The notes under the pieces were generated by a model, which was not told where the DNA came from, did no database searches, and was given only the letters and a program-made list of their open reading frames with translations. A stretch of DNA of 64,000 nt from Bryobacterales bacterium (GTDB lineage: Bacteria; Acidobacteriota; Terriglobia; Bryobacterales; Bryobacteraceae), in assembly GCA_003142185.1 (NCBI GenBank), contig PLOR01000093.1:1-64000 (forward strand), read 5' to 3'. Below, piece after piece: positions 24,653 to 33,717 of the stretch; the stretch's first letter is position 1, and each line of letters begins with the position of its first letter. Position numbers and translations under genes: made by a program.

Positions 24653-27082
24653 ATGAACGGTCTTCTGCTCGATTTCCGGTACGCGGCACGCGCGTTGCGC
24701 AAATCGCCGGGCGCCACTGTAGTAGCGGCGCTGGCCCTGGCGCTCGGCATCGGCGTGAATACTTCGTGTTTTATCTGGGTCAACGCCCTGGTGCTCCACC
24801 CCCTCCCCTATCCGCACCTGGAGCGGATCATGACCCTATCGGAAACCGTCCCCAGGTTCAGCGCGCAACGGGACCTGATGGTGGCACCGGCGAACGCTCT
24901 GGACTGGAGAGAGCAGAACCACGCCTTTGAACAACTCGCGTTCTACCGGCCATGGGATGCGAATCTCACCGGGGTGCACGAACCGGAGCGGATCGAGGCC
25001 TGCCTGGTCACGGCCAACTTCTTCGCGCTGTTGGGAATGAAGCCGGTGCTGGGGCGGGCCTTTTCGAAGCAGGAAGAAGAGCCGGCCGCGAACCCGGTGG
25101 TGATGGTGAGTCACGGCTTCTGGCAGCGGCGTCTGGCCTCGAACCCGAATGCGGTGGGTCAGACGATCTCGCTCGACAACCGCAGCTACGCGATTGCCGG
25201 CGTGATGCCGGCCGATTTCGATTACCCGTTGGCCACCGATCTATGGGCGCCGCTGGTGATGGATTCGCGGGAAAGGAATCAGCGCACCGCCCAAACCTTG
25301 CTGGTGCTGGGCCGTTTGCGGCCGGGGGTTTCCGTGGCCGAGGCCCGCGCGGCGATGGACATCATCGGCCGCCGGCTGGAGAAACAGTATCCGCAAACCA
25401 ACGAGGCGCGATCCATCGGCGTGACACCGCTGCGCGAACTCACCAACGAGGTAACGGACCGGTTCGTCTTGTTGCTGTGGGGCACCGCGAGTTTCGTGCT
25501 GCTGTTGGCCTGCGCCAATATCGCCAACCTGCAGCTTGCCCGCGCCACCACGCGCCAGAAGCAATTCGCCGTGCAAGCCGCGCTGGGCGCCAGCCGCCTC
25601 CGCATCGCACTACGACTGCTGGCCGAAAGCACCTTGGTGGCCTTTTTGGGAGGCTGCGGGGGAGTATGGCTGGCGTCCTGGGATCTGACGTTCGCCAAAT
25701 CGCAGGTCCCATCCGAGGTGTTGCGCTTCGTCGCCGGCATGAGAACCATGCATATCGATGGCCGGGTGGCCGCATTCACGGTGGTGGTTTCGCAGATCGC
25801 GGGAATTCTGTGTTCGGCGCCGGCAGTTCTGGTGGTGCTGCGAAGGAACGCCGCCGAAAACCTGAGCGAAACCCTGAAGGAAGGCGGCCGCAATCCGAGT
25901 TCCGGATCTGCCCGCAGCCGCATGCGGAGCGCCTTGGTAACAGCCGAGGTTGCCATGGCGCTGATTTTGCTGGTGGGCGCCGGACTCATGGTGGAAACCT
26001 TTAACCACCTGTTGACCGCCAATCCCGGATACAATCCCAAAAACCTGCTGACGATGCAGATCGCTCTGCCGGAGTCCTCTTACCACGCGCCCGAGCAGAT
26101 CTCGGCGTACTACGACCGTGCGCTCGCGGCGCTCGATGGCCTCTCTGGCGTACGGGCAACCGCCGCTTCCGCAGAAATGGGACACGCCGGCGGATTTTAT
26201 GTCGAAGGCCGGCCCGATCCCCGCCCGGGAGAGGCGCGGCCTCGCGTGCTGGCGGTGAGCGGCCACTATTTTGACACCATGGGATTCCCCATTCTCCGTG
26301 GGCGCGCGATCTCGCCGCAGGATGGAGCCGATGCCCCTCGAGTGGTAGTCCTCAGCGAAACCATGGTGCGGCATTACTGGCCGGACTATCCTCGGAGCCA
26401 GGACCCGGTCGGCAGCCGGGTCAGGCTGGGCAATTCGCAGTCGCCGTGGCTGACCGTCATCGGCGTCTCCGGGGACGTCAAGAACTGGTTCTTCGGCCAG
26501 CCGGACCCGTTGGTTTACCTTCCTTGTGCGCAGGCTCCTTCGCCTGTGATGACGGTGCTGCTGCGGACCACCGGCGATCCGCTCGCATCGGCCAGCGGTG
26601 CGCGCGCGCTGGTACGCGGCGTGGACCGCAATCCCCCCATCTATGACGTCGAGACCATGGAGCAGCACCTGGCCTGGCAAACTTCCGGCGTGGGGGGTGC
26701 TGCACTTACCATGGAGATCTATGCCGTGGTCGCGCTGCTGCTGGCGATCACGGGGATTTACGCGGTCACTTCGTACGCCGTGGCGCAGCGGACGCACGAA
26801 ATCGGCGTCCGCATGGCCTTGGGAGCGCGCCAGGCCGACGTATTGAAAATGGTCATCGGCCAGTCGTTCCGCATGGCCGGCGTCGGATTGGCGATCGGGC
26901 TGCCGTTGGCTTTCGTTCTGACGCGGGTCGTATCCAGCCTGCTCTTTAACGTGATCCCGGTGGACTTCCGCGCCTTTGCGGGGTTCACGCTCTTGCTCGG
27001 TTTGGCTACGCTGCTGGCCGCTTGGGTCCCCGCGCAGCGCGCCGCGAAAGTGGATCCCGCCGTAGCACTGCATAACGAATAA
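24653..27082 (+). CDS. large FtsX/MacB-type permease (acidobacterial orphan permease, ADOP)
   Basis: An 809-residue permease with two copies of the MacB-periplasmic-core plus FtsX unit and no ATPase domain. The start of each unit is visible: LLLDFRYAARALRKSPGAT at the N-terminus, and FtsX helices near 265-435 and 680-800 (QRTHEIGVRMALGARQADVLKMV is the FtsX signature). Such duplicated permeases without an ATPase partner are abundant in Acidobacteriota. Start ATG 24653 is chosen because the upstream in-frame ATGs lie within or before the sigma-54 promoter. Substrates are unknown; efflux or lipoprotein handling is assumed by analogy with MacB. Confidence 0.88.
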   Translation: MNGLLLDFRYAARALRKSPGATVVAALALALGIGVNTSCFIWVNALVLHPLPYPHLERIMTLSETVPRFSAQRDLMVAPANALDWREQNHAFEQLAFYRPWDANLTGVHEPERIEACLVTANFFALLGMKPVLGRAFSKQEEEPAANPVVMVSHGFWQRRLASNPNAVGQTISLDNRSYAIAGVMPADFDYPLATDLWAPLVMDSRERNQRTAQTLLVLGRLRPGVSVAEARAAMDIIGRRLEKQYPQTNEARSIGVTPLRELTNEVTDRFVLLLWGTASFVLLLACANIANLQLARATTRQKQFAVQAALGASRLRIALRLLAESTLVAFLGGCGGVWLASWDLTFAKSQVPSEVLRFVAGMRTMHIDGRVAAFTVVVSQIAGILCSAPAVLVVLRRNAAENLSETLKEGGRNPSSGSARSRMRSALVTAEVAMALILLVGAGLMVETFNHLLTANPGYNPKNLLTMQIALPESSYHAPEQISAYYDRALAALDGLSGVRATAASAEMGHAGGFYVEGRPDPRPGEARPRVLAVSGHYFDTMGFPILRGRAISPQDGADAPRVVVLSETMVRHYWPDYPRSQDPVGSRVRLGNSQSPWLTVIGVSGDVKNWFFGQPDPLVYLPCAQAPSPVMTVLLRTTGDPLASASGARALVRGVDRNPPIYDVETMEQHLAWQTSGVGGAALTMEIYAVVALLLAITGIYAVTSYAVAQRTHEIGVRMALGARQADVLKMVIGQSFRMAGVGLAIGLPLAFVLTRVVSSLLFNVIPVDFRAFAGFTLLLGLATLLAAWVPAQRAAKVDPAVALHNE

Positions 27083-27144
27083 AGGAGTTCGTTTACTCCC
27101 GAACGGCGTCAATCGCGCCACTCGTCTTTTCGCCTGATCCTACC

Positions 27145-27163
27145 AATGTACCGTGGTACCATT
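27145..27163 (+). promoter_or_regulatory. dyad operator candidate before the small gene
   Basis: AATGTACCGTGGTACCATT is an imperfect palindrome that ends six bases before ATG 27169. It also contains a GTACC direct repeat. The position suits autoregulation of the small gene downstream. Confidence 0.4.
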
Positions 27164-27168
27164 TAAGC

Positions 27169-27429
27169 ATGAAAGAAAAACAGGCTCACCTCAAAATCGA
27201 GCGCGTCCAGACCGGCGTGCGCATGGAGAAGCGGGTGCTCAAGGTGCTGAAGGCGCTGGCCGAGTATCATGACCTATCGCTGGGCGATCTCCTCGAAGGG
27301 ATTGTCCTGCACGCCTTCGAAGGCAAGGCCCCGTTTAGCCGCGAGACTCTCAAGCTGGTGGCGGAGCTGAAGCGAATCTACAAGCTGGAACTGGATGCAA
27401 CGGCCAGTCATCGCCTGGTGGAGGAGTAA
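27169..27429 (+). CDS. small conserved protein, possibly ribbon-helix-helix-like
   Basis: An 86-residue protein. The N-terminal strand-like HLKIERVQTGVRMEKR is followed by helices (VLKVLKALAEYHDLSLGDLLEGIVLHAF), a layout reminiscent of small DNA-binding ribbon-helix-helix proteins, then a tail LKRIYKLELDATASHRLVEE. It lies 86 bases after the permease on the same strand, with a dyad just ahead of its start. Small proteins of this type recur near such permeases in related genomes as far as I recall. DNA binding is inference. Confidence 0.6.
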   Translation: MKEKQAHLKIERVQTGVRMEKRVLKVLKALAEYHDLSLGDLLEGIVLHAFEGKAPFSRETLKLVAELKRIYKLELDATASHRLVEE

Positions 27430-27456
27430 AGCGCGGGGGCGCCAGTCCGCCTTGCC

Positions 27457-28302
27457 CTACTTCTTCAGGTTCAGCACTTCGTTGAGAGAGCCTTGCCGGT
27501 AGCCTTCCAGGTCCAGCGTGACGTAGCGGAAGCCCAGCGACTTGAAGATCTCGGTGAAGCGGGCTGCCATCTCCAGCGTCAAGGCTTTCGCCATCTCCTC
27601 GCGCGCGATTTCGACACGCACGACGTCGCCATGGAAGCGCACGCGGAACTGGCGAAAGCCGAGCGCTTTGATCTGTTCCTCGCCGGCTTCGACTGTTTTG
27701 ACCGTTTCCACTGTCACAGGCGTGCCGTAGGGAATGCGCGAGCTGAGACACGCCGATGCGGGCCGGTCCCACGTCGGCAAGCCCGCCACGCGCGAAAGTT
27801 CACGGATATCGGCTTTGGAAAGGCCCGCATCGGCCAAGGGCGCTGCCACGCGGTGTTGGGTAGCGGCGGTCTGGCCCGGCCGGTAATCGCCCAGGTCATC
27901 TACGTTCACGCCGTAAATGATGTGCTCGAAGCCGCGCCGGCGGCCCACCTCTTCCAGTCGCGTGAACAACTCGTCCTTGCAGTGGAAGCAGCGGTCGGGA
28001 TTGTTCTGCGTATAATCCGGGTTGGCGAACTCGCGGGTCTCGATGTATTCGTGGGCGATGCCAAATTGCGCGGCGAACGCTTCGGCATCGCGCTTGTGCG
28101 ATTCCGGAATGGAGGCGGAATCGGCCGTGACCGCCAGCGCTCCGGCGCCCACCGCGCGGTGCGCCGCCCACGCCAGATAGGCAGAATCCGTGCCGCCGGA
28201 AAAAGCCACCAGCATGCGGCCCATGCCCCGCAGGTTTTCGAAGAGCCGCTCTTCTTTTTCCCGCAAGCGCGCCGGACTCGTGAGTTCAACTAGAGCGGGC
28301 AT
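27457..28302 (-). CDS. larE: ATP-dependent sacrificial sulfur transferase LarE
   Basis: A 281-residue member of the PP-loop ATP pyrophosphatase superfamily. The PP-loop FSGGTDSAYLA (34-44) adenylates the pincer precursor; Cys105/Cys108 lie in RCFHCK and Cys185 in PASACLSSRIPYG, the segment that supplies the cysteine sulfur donated by LarE. It inserts the two sulfurs of the nickel-pincer nucleotide used by lactate racemase-type enzymes. It follows gyrA by 46 bases on the same strand with a palindromic repeat between, and the larB gene is 13 kb away. Confidence 0.92.
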   Translation of the reverse strand: MPALVELTSPARLREKEERLFENLRGMGRMLVAFSGGTDSAYLAWAAHRAVGAGALAVTADSASIPESHKRDAEAFAAQFGIAHEYIETREFANPDYTQNNPDRCFHCKDELFTRLEEVGRRRGFEHIIYGVNVDDLGDYRPGQTAATQHRVAAPLADAGLSKADIRELSRVAGLPTWDRPASACLSSRIPYGTPVTVETVKTVEAGEEQIKALGFRQFRVRFHGDVVRVEIAREEMAKALTLEMAARFTEIFKSLGFRYVTLDLEGYRQGSLNEVLNLKK

Positions 28303-28315
28303 ATCGTTTAGCGGC

Positions 28316-28342
28316 GGTTGGCAGGTCGGGGACCTGCCCCAC
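28316..28342. repeat. family C palindromic repeat
   Basis: GGTTGGCAGGTC-GGGGACCTGCCCCAC between gyrA and larE. The hairpin GGCAGGTC/GACCTGCC could pause transcription, but no T-run follows on either strand. Confidence 0.6.
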
Positions 28343-28348
28343 TTTAGT

Positions 28349-30892
28349 CTACTGGACCGGCAGCAGCTCCTGCGTACCGCCGTTGCCGTTTTCCGTATCG
28401 GGGATCACACTTGCCGCAGCCACCTTGTCGCCTTCCTCGAGGCTCACCAGGCGCACGCCCTGCGACGAGCGGCCCACCTGGCGAATGGTCGAGGACTCGA
28501 TGCGAATGATCTTGCCATTCTGGCTGACGATCATCAAATCGGAATCTTCGTTCACCGAAAGCACCGCGACCACCTTGCCGGTCTTGTTGGTGGTCTTCAT
28601 GTTGATGACGCCCTTGCCGCCGCGCGCGGTCAGCCGGTAAACCTCCAGCTTGGTGCGCTTGCCGAAGCCGTTTTCCGCGATCGAAAGAATCAGACCGTCC
28701 TTTTCGACGACTTCCATACCCACCAGGAAATCGCCCTCCGGCAGAGCCATCGCGCGCACGCCGCGCGCCGTCCGGCCCATCGCGCGCACCTGGCTTTCGG
28801 CGAACCGAATGGCCTGCCCCTGGTGCGAGCCGAGGAAAATGAAATTGCTGCCGTTCGTGATATTGGCGCCGATCAGCTCATCGCCTTCGTCGAGCGATAC
28901 CGCGATGATGCCACGCGCCATGGGATTGTCGAACTCGGTCAGTTCGGACTTCTTGATCACGCCGTGGCGCGTCACCATCACGATGAACTGGTCGGGCACG
29001 AAGCCCGCCACCGCTAGAAACGCCTTCACGGTTTCATCCGGCTGCAGGTTGATGAGATTCGAAATGTGCTTGCCCTTGCCGGTGGTGGTGGCGTCGGGAA
29101 TTTCGTAGGCCTTCAACCAATACACACGCCCGCGCGTGGTGAAGATCAGCAGGTAGGCGTGCGTGGAGGCAATAATCAGGTGCTCGACGAAGTCTTCCGT
29201 GCGCGTCCCCATCCCGATGCGCCCCTTGCCGCCGCGCGTCTGCCGCCGGTAGGTATCGACGGACGTGCGTTTCATGTAGCCGCCGCGCGTCACCGTCACC
29301 GCCGTGTCTTCCACGGCCACCAGGTCCTCCAGGCGAATTTCGCCCGCATCGTCGATGATCTGGGTGCGGCGCTCGTCGCCGTACTCCTTCTGAACTTCCT
29401 TCAATTCCTTGACGATCAGATCGCGCAGTACTTTGTCGGAGCCCAGGATCTCGAGGTACTCGGCAATGCGGCGCTGGAGTTCAGCCAGCTCATCCAGGAT
29501 CTTCTGCCGCTCCATGCCGGTCAGGCGCTGGAGTTGCATTTCGATGATGGCCTGCGCCTGCCGCTCGCTGAAATCGAAACGCGCGATCAGCGAATCGCGC
29601 GCCTCGCGCGGCGCCTTGGCGGCGCGGATCAGCCGGATGACTTCATCCAGATTGTCGAGCGCCTTCTGGAAGCCCAGCAAGATGTGCTCGCGCTCGCGCG
29701 CTTTGCGCAGTTCGTACTCGGTGCGCCGCCGCACCACGTCCACACGATGATCGATGAAGCACTTGATGATCTCCAACAGGCCCAGTTCGCGCGGCTGCCC
29801 GTTGACGATGGAGAGCATGATGATGCCGAAGCCGGTTTGCAGTTGCGTGTGCTTGTAGAGGTTGTTGAGCACCACCTCCGCCTGCTCGCCGCGTTTTAGC
29901 TCGATGGTGATGCGCATGCCGTCGCGGTCGCTATGGTCGAGCACGTCCGACACGCCCTCGATGAGCTTCTCGTTCACCAGCGAGGCGATCTGTTCGAGCA
30001 GCTTCGACTTGTTCACCTGGTAGGGAATCTCGGTGACCACGATCTGCTCTCTGTCCTTGCCGACTTTTTCGATCGCGGCCTTGGCGCGCAGCTTGAGATG
30101 GCCGCGGCCCCTGGTATACGCGTCGATGATTCCCTGCCGGCCGAGGATGAACCCGCCGGTCGGGAAGTCCGGCCCGGGCACCATTTCGAGGATCTTCGCG
30201 AGCGGCGTTCCGGGATGCTGCACCAACTGGATCGCCGCATTGACCACTTCGGTCAGGTTATGCGGCGGAATGTTGGTCGCCATGCCAACCGCGATGCCGG
30301 ACGAACCGTTCACCAGCAGGTTCGGCACTCGCGTCGGCAGCACTTCCGGCTCCTGCTCACTGCCATCGTAGTTAGGTTTGAAATCGACGGTGTCCTTGTC
30401 GATGTCTTCGAGCACCGCCGTGGCCACCCACGACATGCGCGCTTCGGTGTACCGGGAGGCCGCCGGCGGGTCGCCATCCACCGAACCGAAGTTGCCCTGC
30501 CCGTCAACCAGCGGATAGCGCATCGAGAAATCCTGGGCCAGGCGGACCAGCGCATCGTAGATGGCCATGTCGCCGTGCGGATGATACTTGCCCATGCAAT
30601 CGCCGACGATGCGGGCGCACTTGCGGGTGGCCTTATTGGGAGCCAGGCCCATCTGCTGCATCGTGTAAAGAATGCGCCGATGCACCGGCTTCAACCCGTC
30701 GCGAATGTCCGGCAGCGCACGGCCGACGATCACGCTCATGGCGTAATCCAGATAGCTGCGCCGCATCTCCTCTTCGATGTTGATCGGGACGAGGTTCTTG
30801 TTGCCGTCGCCGCCCGGCGTTCCGGGCAAAGGCAGCGTCCCGCCGGATGGCGGCGGAGGCGGACCCTGAGGTGGTAATTCCTGGTCTGGCAA
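28349..30892 (-). CDS. gyrA: DNA gyrase subunit A
   Basis: An 847-residue type IIA topoisomerase subunit that cuts and rejoins DNA during negative supercoiling. The N-terminal tail is proline-rich (7-25), followed by the breakage-reunion domain with catalytic Tyr148 ([11 protein letters not shown]), and a C-terminal beta-pinwheel beginning with the GyrA box QTRGGKG, which separates it from ParC. Length is typical. The quinolone region reads [10 protein letters not shown], so the residue equivalent to E. coli Ser83 is Met109, while the Asp87 equivalent is kept. It is probably monocistronic or read into larE; gyrB is not in the window. Confidence 0.97.
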   Translation of the reverse strand: MPDQELPPQGPPPPPSGGTLPLPGTPGGDGNKNLVPINIEEEMRRSYLDYAMSVIVGRALPDIRDGLKPVHRRILYTMQQMGLAPNKATRKCARIVGDCMGKYHPHGDMAIYDALVRLAQDFSMRYPLVDGQGNFGSVDGDPPAASRYTEARMSWVATAVLEDIDKDTVDFKPNYDGSEQEPEVLPTRVPNLLVNGSSGIAVGMATNIPPHNLTEVVNAAIQLVQHPGTPLAKILEMVPGPDFPTGGFILGRQGIIDAYTRGRGHLKLRAKAAIEKVGKDREQIVVTEIPYQVNKSKLLEQIASLVNEKLIEGVSDVLDHSDRDGMRITIELKRGEQAEVVLNNLYKHTQLQTGFGIIMLSIVNGQPRELGLLEIIKCFIDHRVDVVRRRTEYELRKAREREHILLGFQKALDNLDEVIRLIRAAKAPREARDSLIARFDFSERQAQAIIEMQLQRLTGMERQKILDELAELQRRIAEYLEILGSDKVLRDLIVKELKEVQKEYGDERRTQIIDDAGEIRLEDLVAVEDTAVTVTRGGYMKRTSVDTYRRQTRGGKGRIGMGTRTEDFVEHLIIASTHAYLLIFTTRGRVYWLKAYEIPDATTTGKGKHISNLINLQPDETVKAFLAVAGFVPDQFIVMVTRHGVIKKSELTEFDNPMARGIIAVSLDEGDELIGANITNGSNFIFLGSHQGQAIRFAESQVRAMGRTARGVRAMALPEGDFLVGMEVVEKDGLILSIAENGFGKRTKLEVYRLTARGGKGVINMKTTNKTGKVVAVLSVNEDSDLMIVSQNGKIIRIESSTIRQVGRSSQGVRLVSLEEGDKVAAASVIPDTENGNGGTQELLPVQ

Positions 30893-31019
30893 GTTGGCTC
30901 CTGTTGCGGGGTAAGTCCTATTTTAGCAAATGCTTAGTCGGCGGAACAAACATTTACGGTTTCGCCAGTTATTCGCCCGCTAAGCCTGTCGTTGGCGCGG
31001 CCATGTATGATGGGGGTTC

Positions 31020-32765
31020 GTGACTCAACTCCGGAGCCGGAAGCGCGCCCAGCCCGCGCCCGTTTCGCCGTCCCGCACTGCGTCTTCGCGCCGCTTGGGC
31101 TTGCTGCTAGCCGTGCTTTCCGCCGTACTCTGCCTCGGCCTGCTATCGCCGGAGATTCGCGATTCGGATTTCTGGTGGCATTTGCGGACCGGCCAGTACA
31201 TCGTGGAAACGCGCTCGCTGCCCGTCCCCGACCCGTTTGCCTATACGACCGCCGCGGCTCCGTTGGCGTACCCCGGCGAAGAAGGCGTGCGGCACTTCAA
31301 CCTGACTCACGAGTGGCTGGCGCAGGCGGTCTTCTACGCGGCTTACCGCGCCGCCGGCTTTCCCGGTCTGGTGGTGTTTCGCGCGCTGCTGCTGGCGGCC
31401 TTTTGCGGCCTCGCTGGCCTGGTGGCGTGGCGGCGTTCGGGAGTTCTCGACCGAGGTTGGATGGCCGGTCTTATAGCGGCAGCCATCGCAGTTCCGTTCG
31501 CGCTCGACCGGCCGCAGTTCCTCACGTATTTGTTCCTTGCGCTGACGGTGGCGATTCTGGAATCGCGCCGGCGGTTATGGCTGCTCCCGCCATTGTTTTT
31601 GATTTGGGCCAACTGCCACGGCGGCTTCTTCCTGGGCTGGGTGGTGCTGGCGGCGTACTGCGCCGAAGCGCTAGTGGCCCGCTTGCGGAATAGGTCGCCT
31701 GCCGAAGCGCGCGCCCTGTGGATGTGGTCCGCCGCGGCGGTACTGGCTTCGGGAATCAATCCCAACGGCTTCCGCGCCGTGCACGTTTTGCTCCTCTATC
31801 GATCGAGCGCGATGCAATCCTACCTGCTTGAATGGGCGCGTCCGTCGCTGTGGCCGCCGCCTCTGTTTGCCCTGCTGCTGGCGGCCGCGGCGGGCACGAT
31901 GGTGTGGGCGCGGCGCACGGTTCGCATCGGCGACTGGCTGTTGCTGGCCGCCTTTGCCGCAGCCGCATTTAGCGCCGAACGGAACACCATCTTCATCGGC
32001 TTTTTCGCGCCGGTTTTTCTGGCGAGTTATCTGCCGTGGAAACGCGCGCTGCCTGCGGCAGCCGGCTGGGTCGCGGCTGGAGCGCTGGCCGCCGGCATCG
32101 TCTGGGGAACCGCGGCGGGCGATTTCTTCGAACTTCGCGCGGCCGAATGGCCTTACCCGGCGGGCGCTGCCGACTTTCTCGCGTCGCACCAGGTTACCGA
32201 CCGCATGTTCAATACTTACGAATACGGCGGCTACCTGATGTGGCGGCTGTGGCCGCGCGAGCACGTCTTCATCGATGGCCGCGCGCTGAGCGACCGGGTA
32301 TTTGGCGATTACGCCCGCATCCTCTACAATCACGATGCCTCCGGCGGCAAAAACGCCGCGCAGTTACTCGATCAGTACGGCGTCAACGTGATCGTGATGA
32401 ACACGTTCGAGTATGCGACCGGCACTGTGTATCTGCTGGCTCCCGCGATAGCCTATTCCGCTCAAACGGAGTGGAAGCTGGTCTATCGCGACGCCCAGGC
32501 GCTGGTGTGGATGCGGCGCCCGCCCGCCGGCGTCAAGCCGCTCAATTCGATGGAAGTCTTCGGCCAGATGGAAGCCGAGTGCGGCCTGCACCTCGACCGC
32601 GAGCCTGGCCGTCCCCGCTGCGCGCGCAGCCTGGCGCAGACCTTCGCCAAGATCCACGACTTCACGCGCGCCCGCCGCTGGCTAGGAATCTATCTCGACC
32701 ACCCACACCCATCCGACCCCGAAGCCGAGCAAGCTTACCGGCAGTATGTTGGTGCGGGAAAGTGA
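31020..32765 (+). CDS. polytopic membrane protein, GT-C-like
   Basis: A 581-residue protein with a GTG start preceded by GGGGG. About ten hydrophobic helices run from 25 to 360. The first luminal-type loop carries DSDFWWHLRTGQ and later NLTHEWLAQ, the acidic-plus-aromatic pattern of GT-C glycosyltransferase and related polyprenyl-sugar enzymes, but no family could be named. The soluble C-terminus (370-581) has FNTYEYGGYLMWRLWP..VFIDGRALSD, a segment seen in many uncharacterised bacterial membrane proteins. It is divergent from gyrA over 127 bases. Confidence 0.8.
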   Translation: MTQLRSRKRAQPAPVSPSRTASSRRLGLLLAVLSAVLCLGLLSPEIRDSDFWWHLRTGQYIVETRSLPVPDPFAYTTAAAPLAYPGEEGVRHFNLTHEWLAQAVFYAAYRAAGFPGLVVFRALLLAAFCGLAGLVAWRRSGVLDRGWMAGLIAAAIAVPFALDRPQFLTYLFLALTVAILESRRRLWLLPPLFLIWANCHGGFFLGWVVLAAYCAEALVARLRNRSPAEARALWMWSAAAVLASGINPNGFRAVHVLLLYRSSAMQSYLLEWARPSLWPPPLFALLLAAAAGTMVWARRTVRIGDWLLLAAFAAAAFSAERNTIFIGFFAPVFLASYLPWKRALPAAAGWVAAGALAAGIVWGTAAGDFFELRAAEWPYPAGAADFLASHQVTDRMFNTYEYGGYLMWRLWPREHVFIDGRALSDRVFGDYARILYNHDASGGKNAAQLLDQYGVNVIVMNTFEYATGTVYLLAPAIAYSAQTEWKLVYRDAQALVWMRRPPAGVKPLNSMEVFGQMEAECGLHLDREPGRPRCARSLAQTFAKIHDFTRARRWLGIYLDHPHPSDPEAEQAYRQYVGAGK

Positions 32766-32849
32766 TGGAATCGCGAAGGCGCTGAGATCGTGATGAGATA
32801 CGACAAGATGTGAGACAAGTCGCGCGCGCGCCCCTTTCATCTGGATCCT

Positions 32850-33173
32850 TCACGGCCGCGCCTCCTGCGCGACGTTTTCGGCGCGATGCACCCGGACCTT
32901 CACCTCGACGCGCGAACCGAGCCGGTTGATGATCGACATCAGGCGATCCACTGTGAACCGCCCGAGGTCCGCATTGCGGATGCGCGAGAAGTCGGCCGCC
33001 GCAATACCGGTGCGGCTATGCGCCGCGCGCACAGTCAGGTGTTCCCGATCCAACGCCTTAATGATTTCGGCGGCCAGGATGGCCTTGAATTGTCCGGCAT
33101 CGGCATTCTCATGCCCCAGGTCGCGAAACACATTACCGCTTCCCCGCACCAGTTCCAGTTTTTCGCTTTTCAT
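32850..33173 (-). CDS. XRE-family antitoxin-like protein (HigA type)
   Basis: A 107-residue helix-turn-helix protein. LTVRAAHSRTGIAAADFSRIRN (47-68) is the HTH, followed by the FTVDRLMSIINRLGSRVEV motif typical of the short XRE antitoxins paired with HigB/Gp49-like toxins. It should neutralise the toxin encoded just upstream and repress the operon. Start ATG 33173 overlaps the toxin stop (ATGA). The toxin-first order is that of higBA rather than relBE. Confidence 0.85.
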   Translation of the reverse strand: MKSEKLELVRGSGNVFRDLGHENADAGQFKAILAAEIIKALDREHLTVRAAHSRTGIAAADFSRIRNADLGRFTVDRLMSIINRLGSRVEVKVRVHRAENVAQEARP

Positions 33174-33517
33174 CGCAACATCTCCTTCAATCTCTTCAAA
33201 CGGTCCTCTATGAGGTCGATTTCGCGTCGCGGCGTCCTGATGCCCTGCGTCGATTTCTTCTGGAACGCGTGAATGACCCAGACTTCATCAGCTAGTTGCA
33301 CCGCGTAGACCACGCGGAACGCATCGCCCCGGAACGGCAGCGCAATCTCGAACACGCCCGAGCCCAGACCGTGCATCGGCTTTGCAACGTCGGCTTTGCC
33401 GCCCTCTGCTGCGATGGTCAGGGCCGCAAGGCAGATCGACCTGGCTCCTTCGGGAAACGTCTCGAACTCCCTCAGCGCCGCTCCGATCCATGAAACGGGC
33501 CGTGTCTTTCTGGTCAT
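33170..33517 (-). CDS. HigB/Gp49-like (DUF891) toxin
   Basis: A 115-residue RelE-superfamily protein. The characteristic strands are visible: GVFEIALPFRGDAFRVVYAV, VWVIHAFQKKS, then TPRREIDLIEDRLKRLKEML. HigB/Gp49 toxins cleave ribosome-bound mRNA. ATG 33517 is preferred: the frame opens further to 33682 but that leader spans the operator. The gene is coupled to the antitoxin by a four-base overlap and the dyad operator lies 39 bases upstream. Confidence 0.85.
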   Translation of the reverse strand: MTRKTRPVSWIGAALREFETFPEGARSICLAALTIAAEGGKADVAKPMHGLGSGVFEIALPFRGDAFRVVYAVQLADEVWVIHAFQKKSTQGIRTPRREIDLIEDRLKRLKEMLR

Positions 33518-33555
33518 TGGCCGTCCGCTGCTTCGCTCCTCCTCATATCGCTCAT

Positions 33556-33575
33556 TGTTGTCATATTTGACAACA
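33556..33575 (-). promoter_or_regulatory. operator of the toxin-antitoxin pair
   Basis: A perfect eight-base inverted repeat TGTTGTCA-TATT-TGACAACA. A third half-site (TGTCAA) follows a few bases on. This is the expected autoregulatory site of a HigA-type antitoxin. Confidence 0.7.
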
Positions 33576-33717
33576 GATGTCAAGTGGAATTCTTGCGGGA
33601 TGGTAGCGTATGTGTTGCCGGTAAGGATCGCCGGAAATCGGCTCGGATACAATTGGGAGCGTGGTAGCCCTAATTGCCACACTAAAAGCTAAATAGAGTT
33701 TGTTCCGCCCATTTTCG

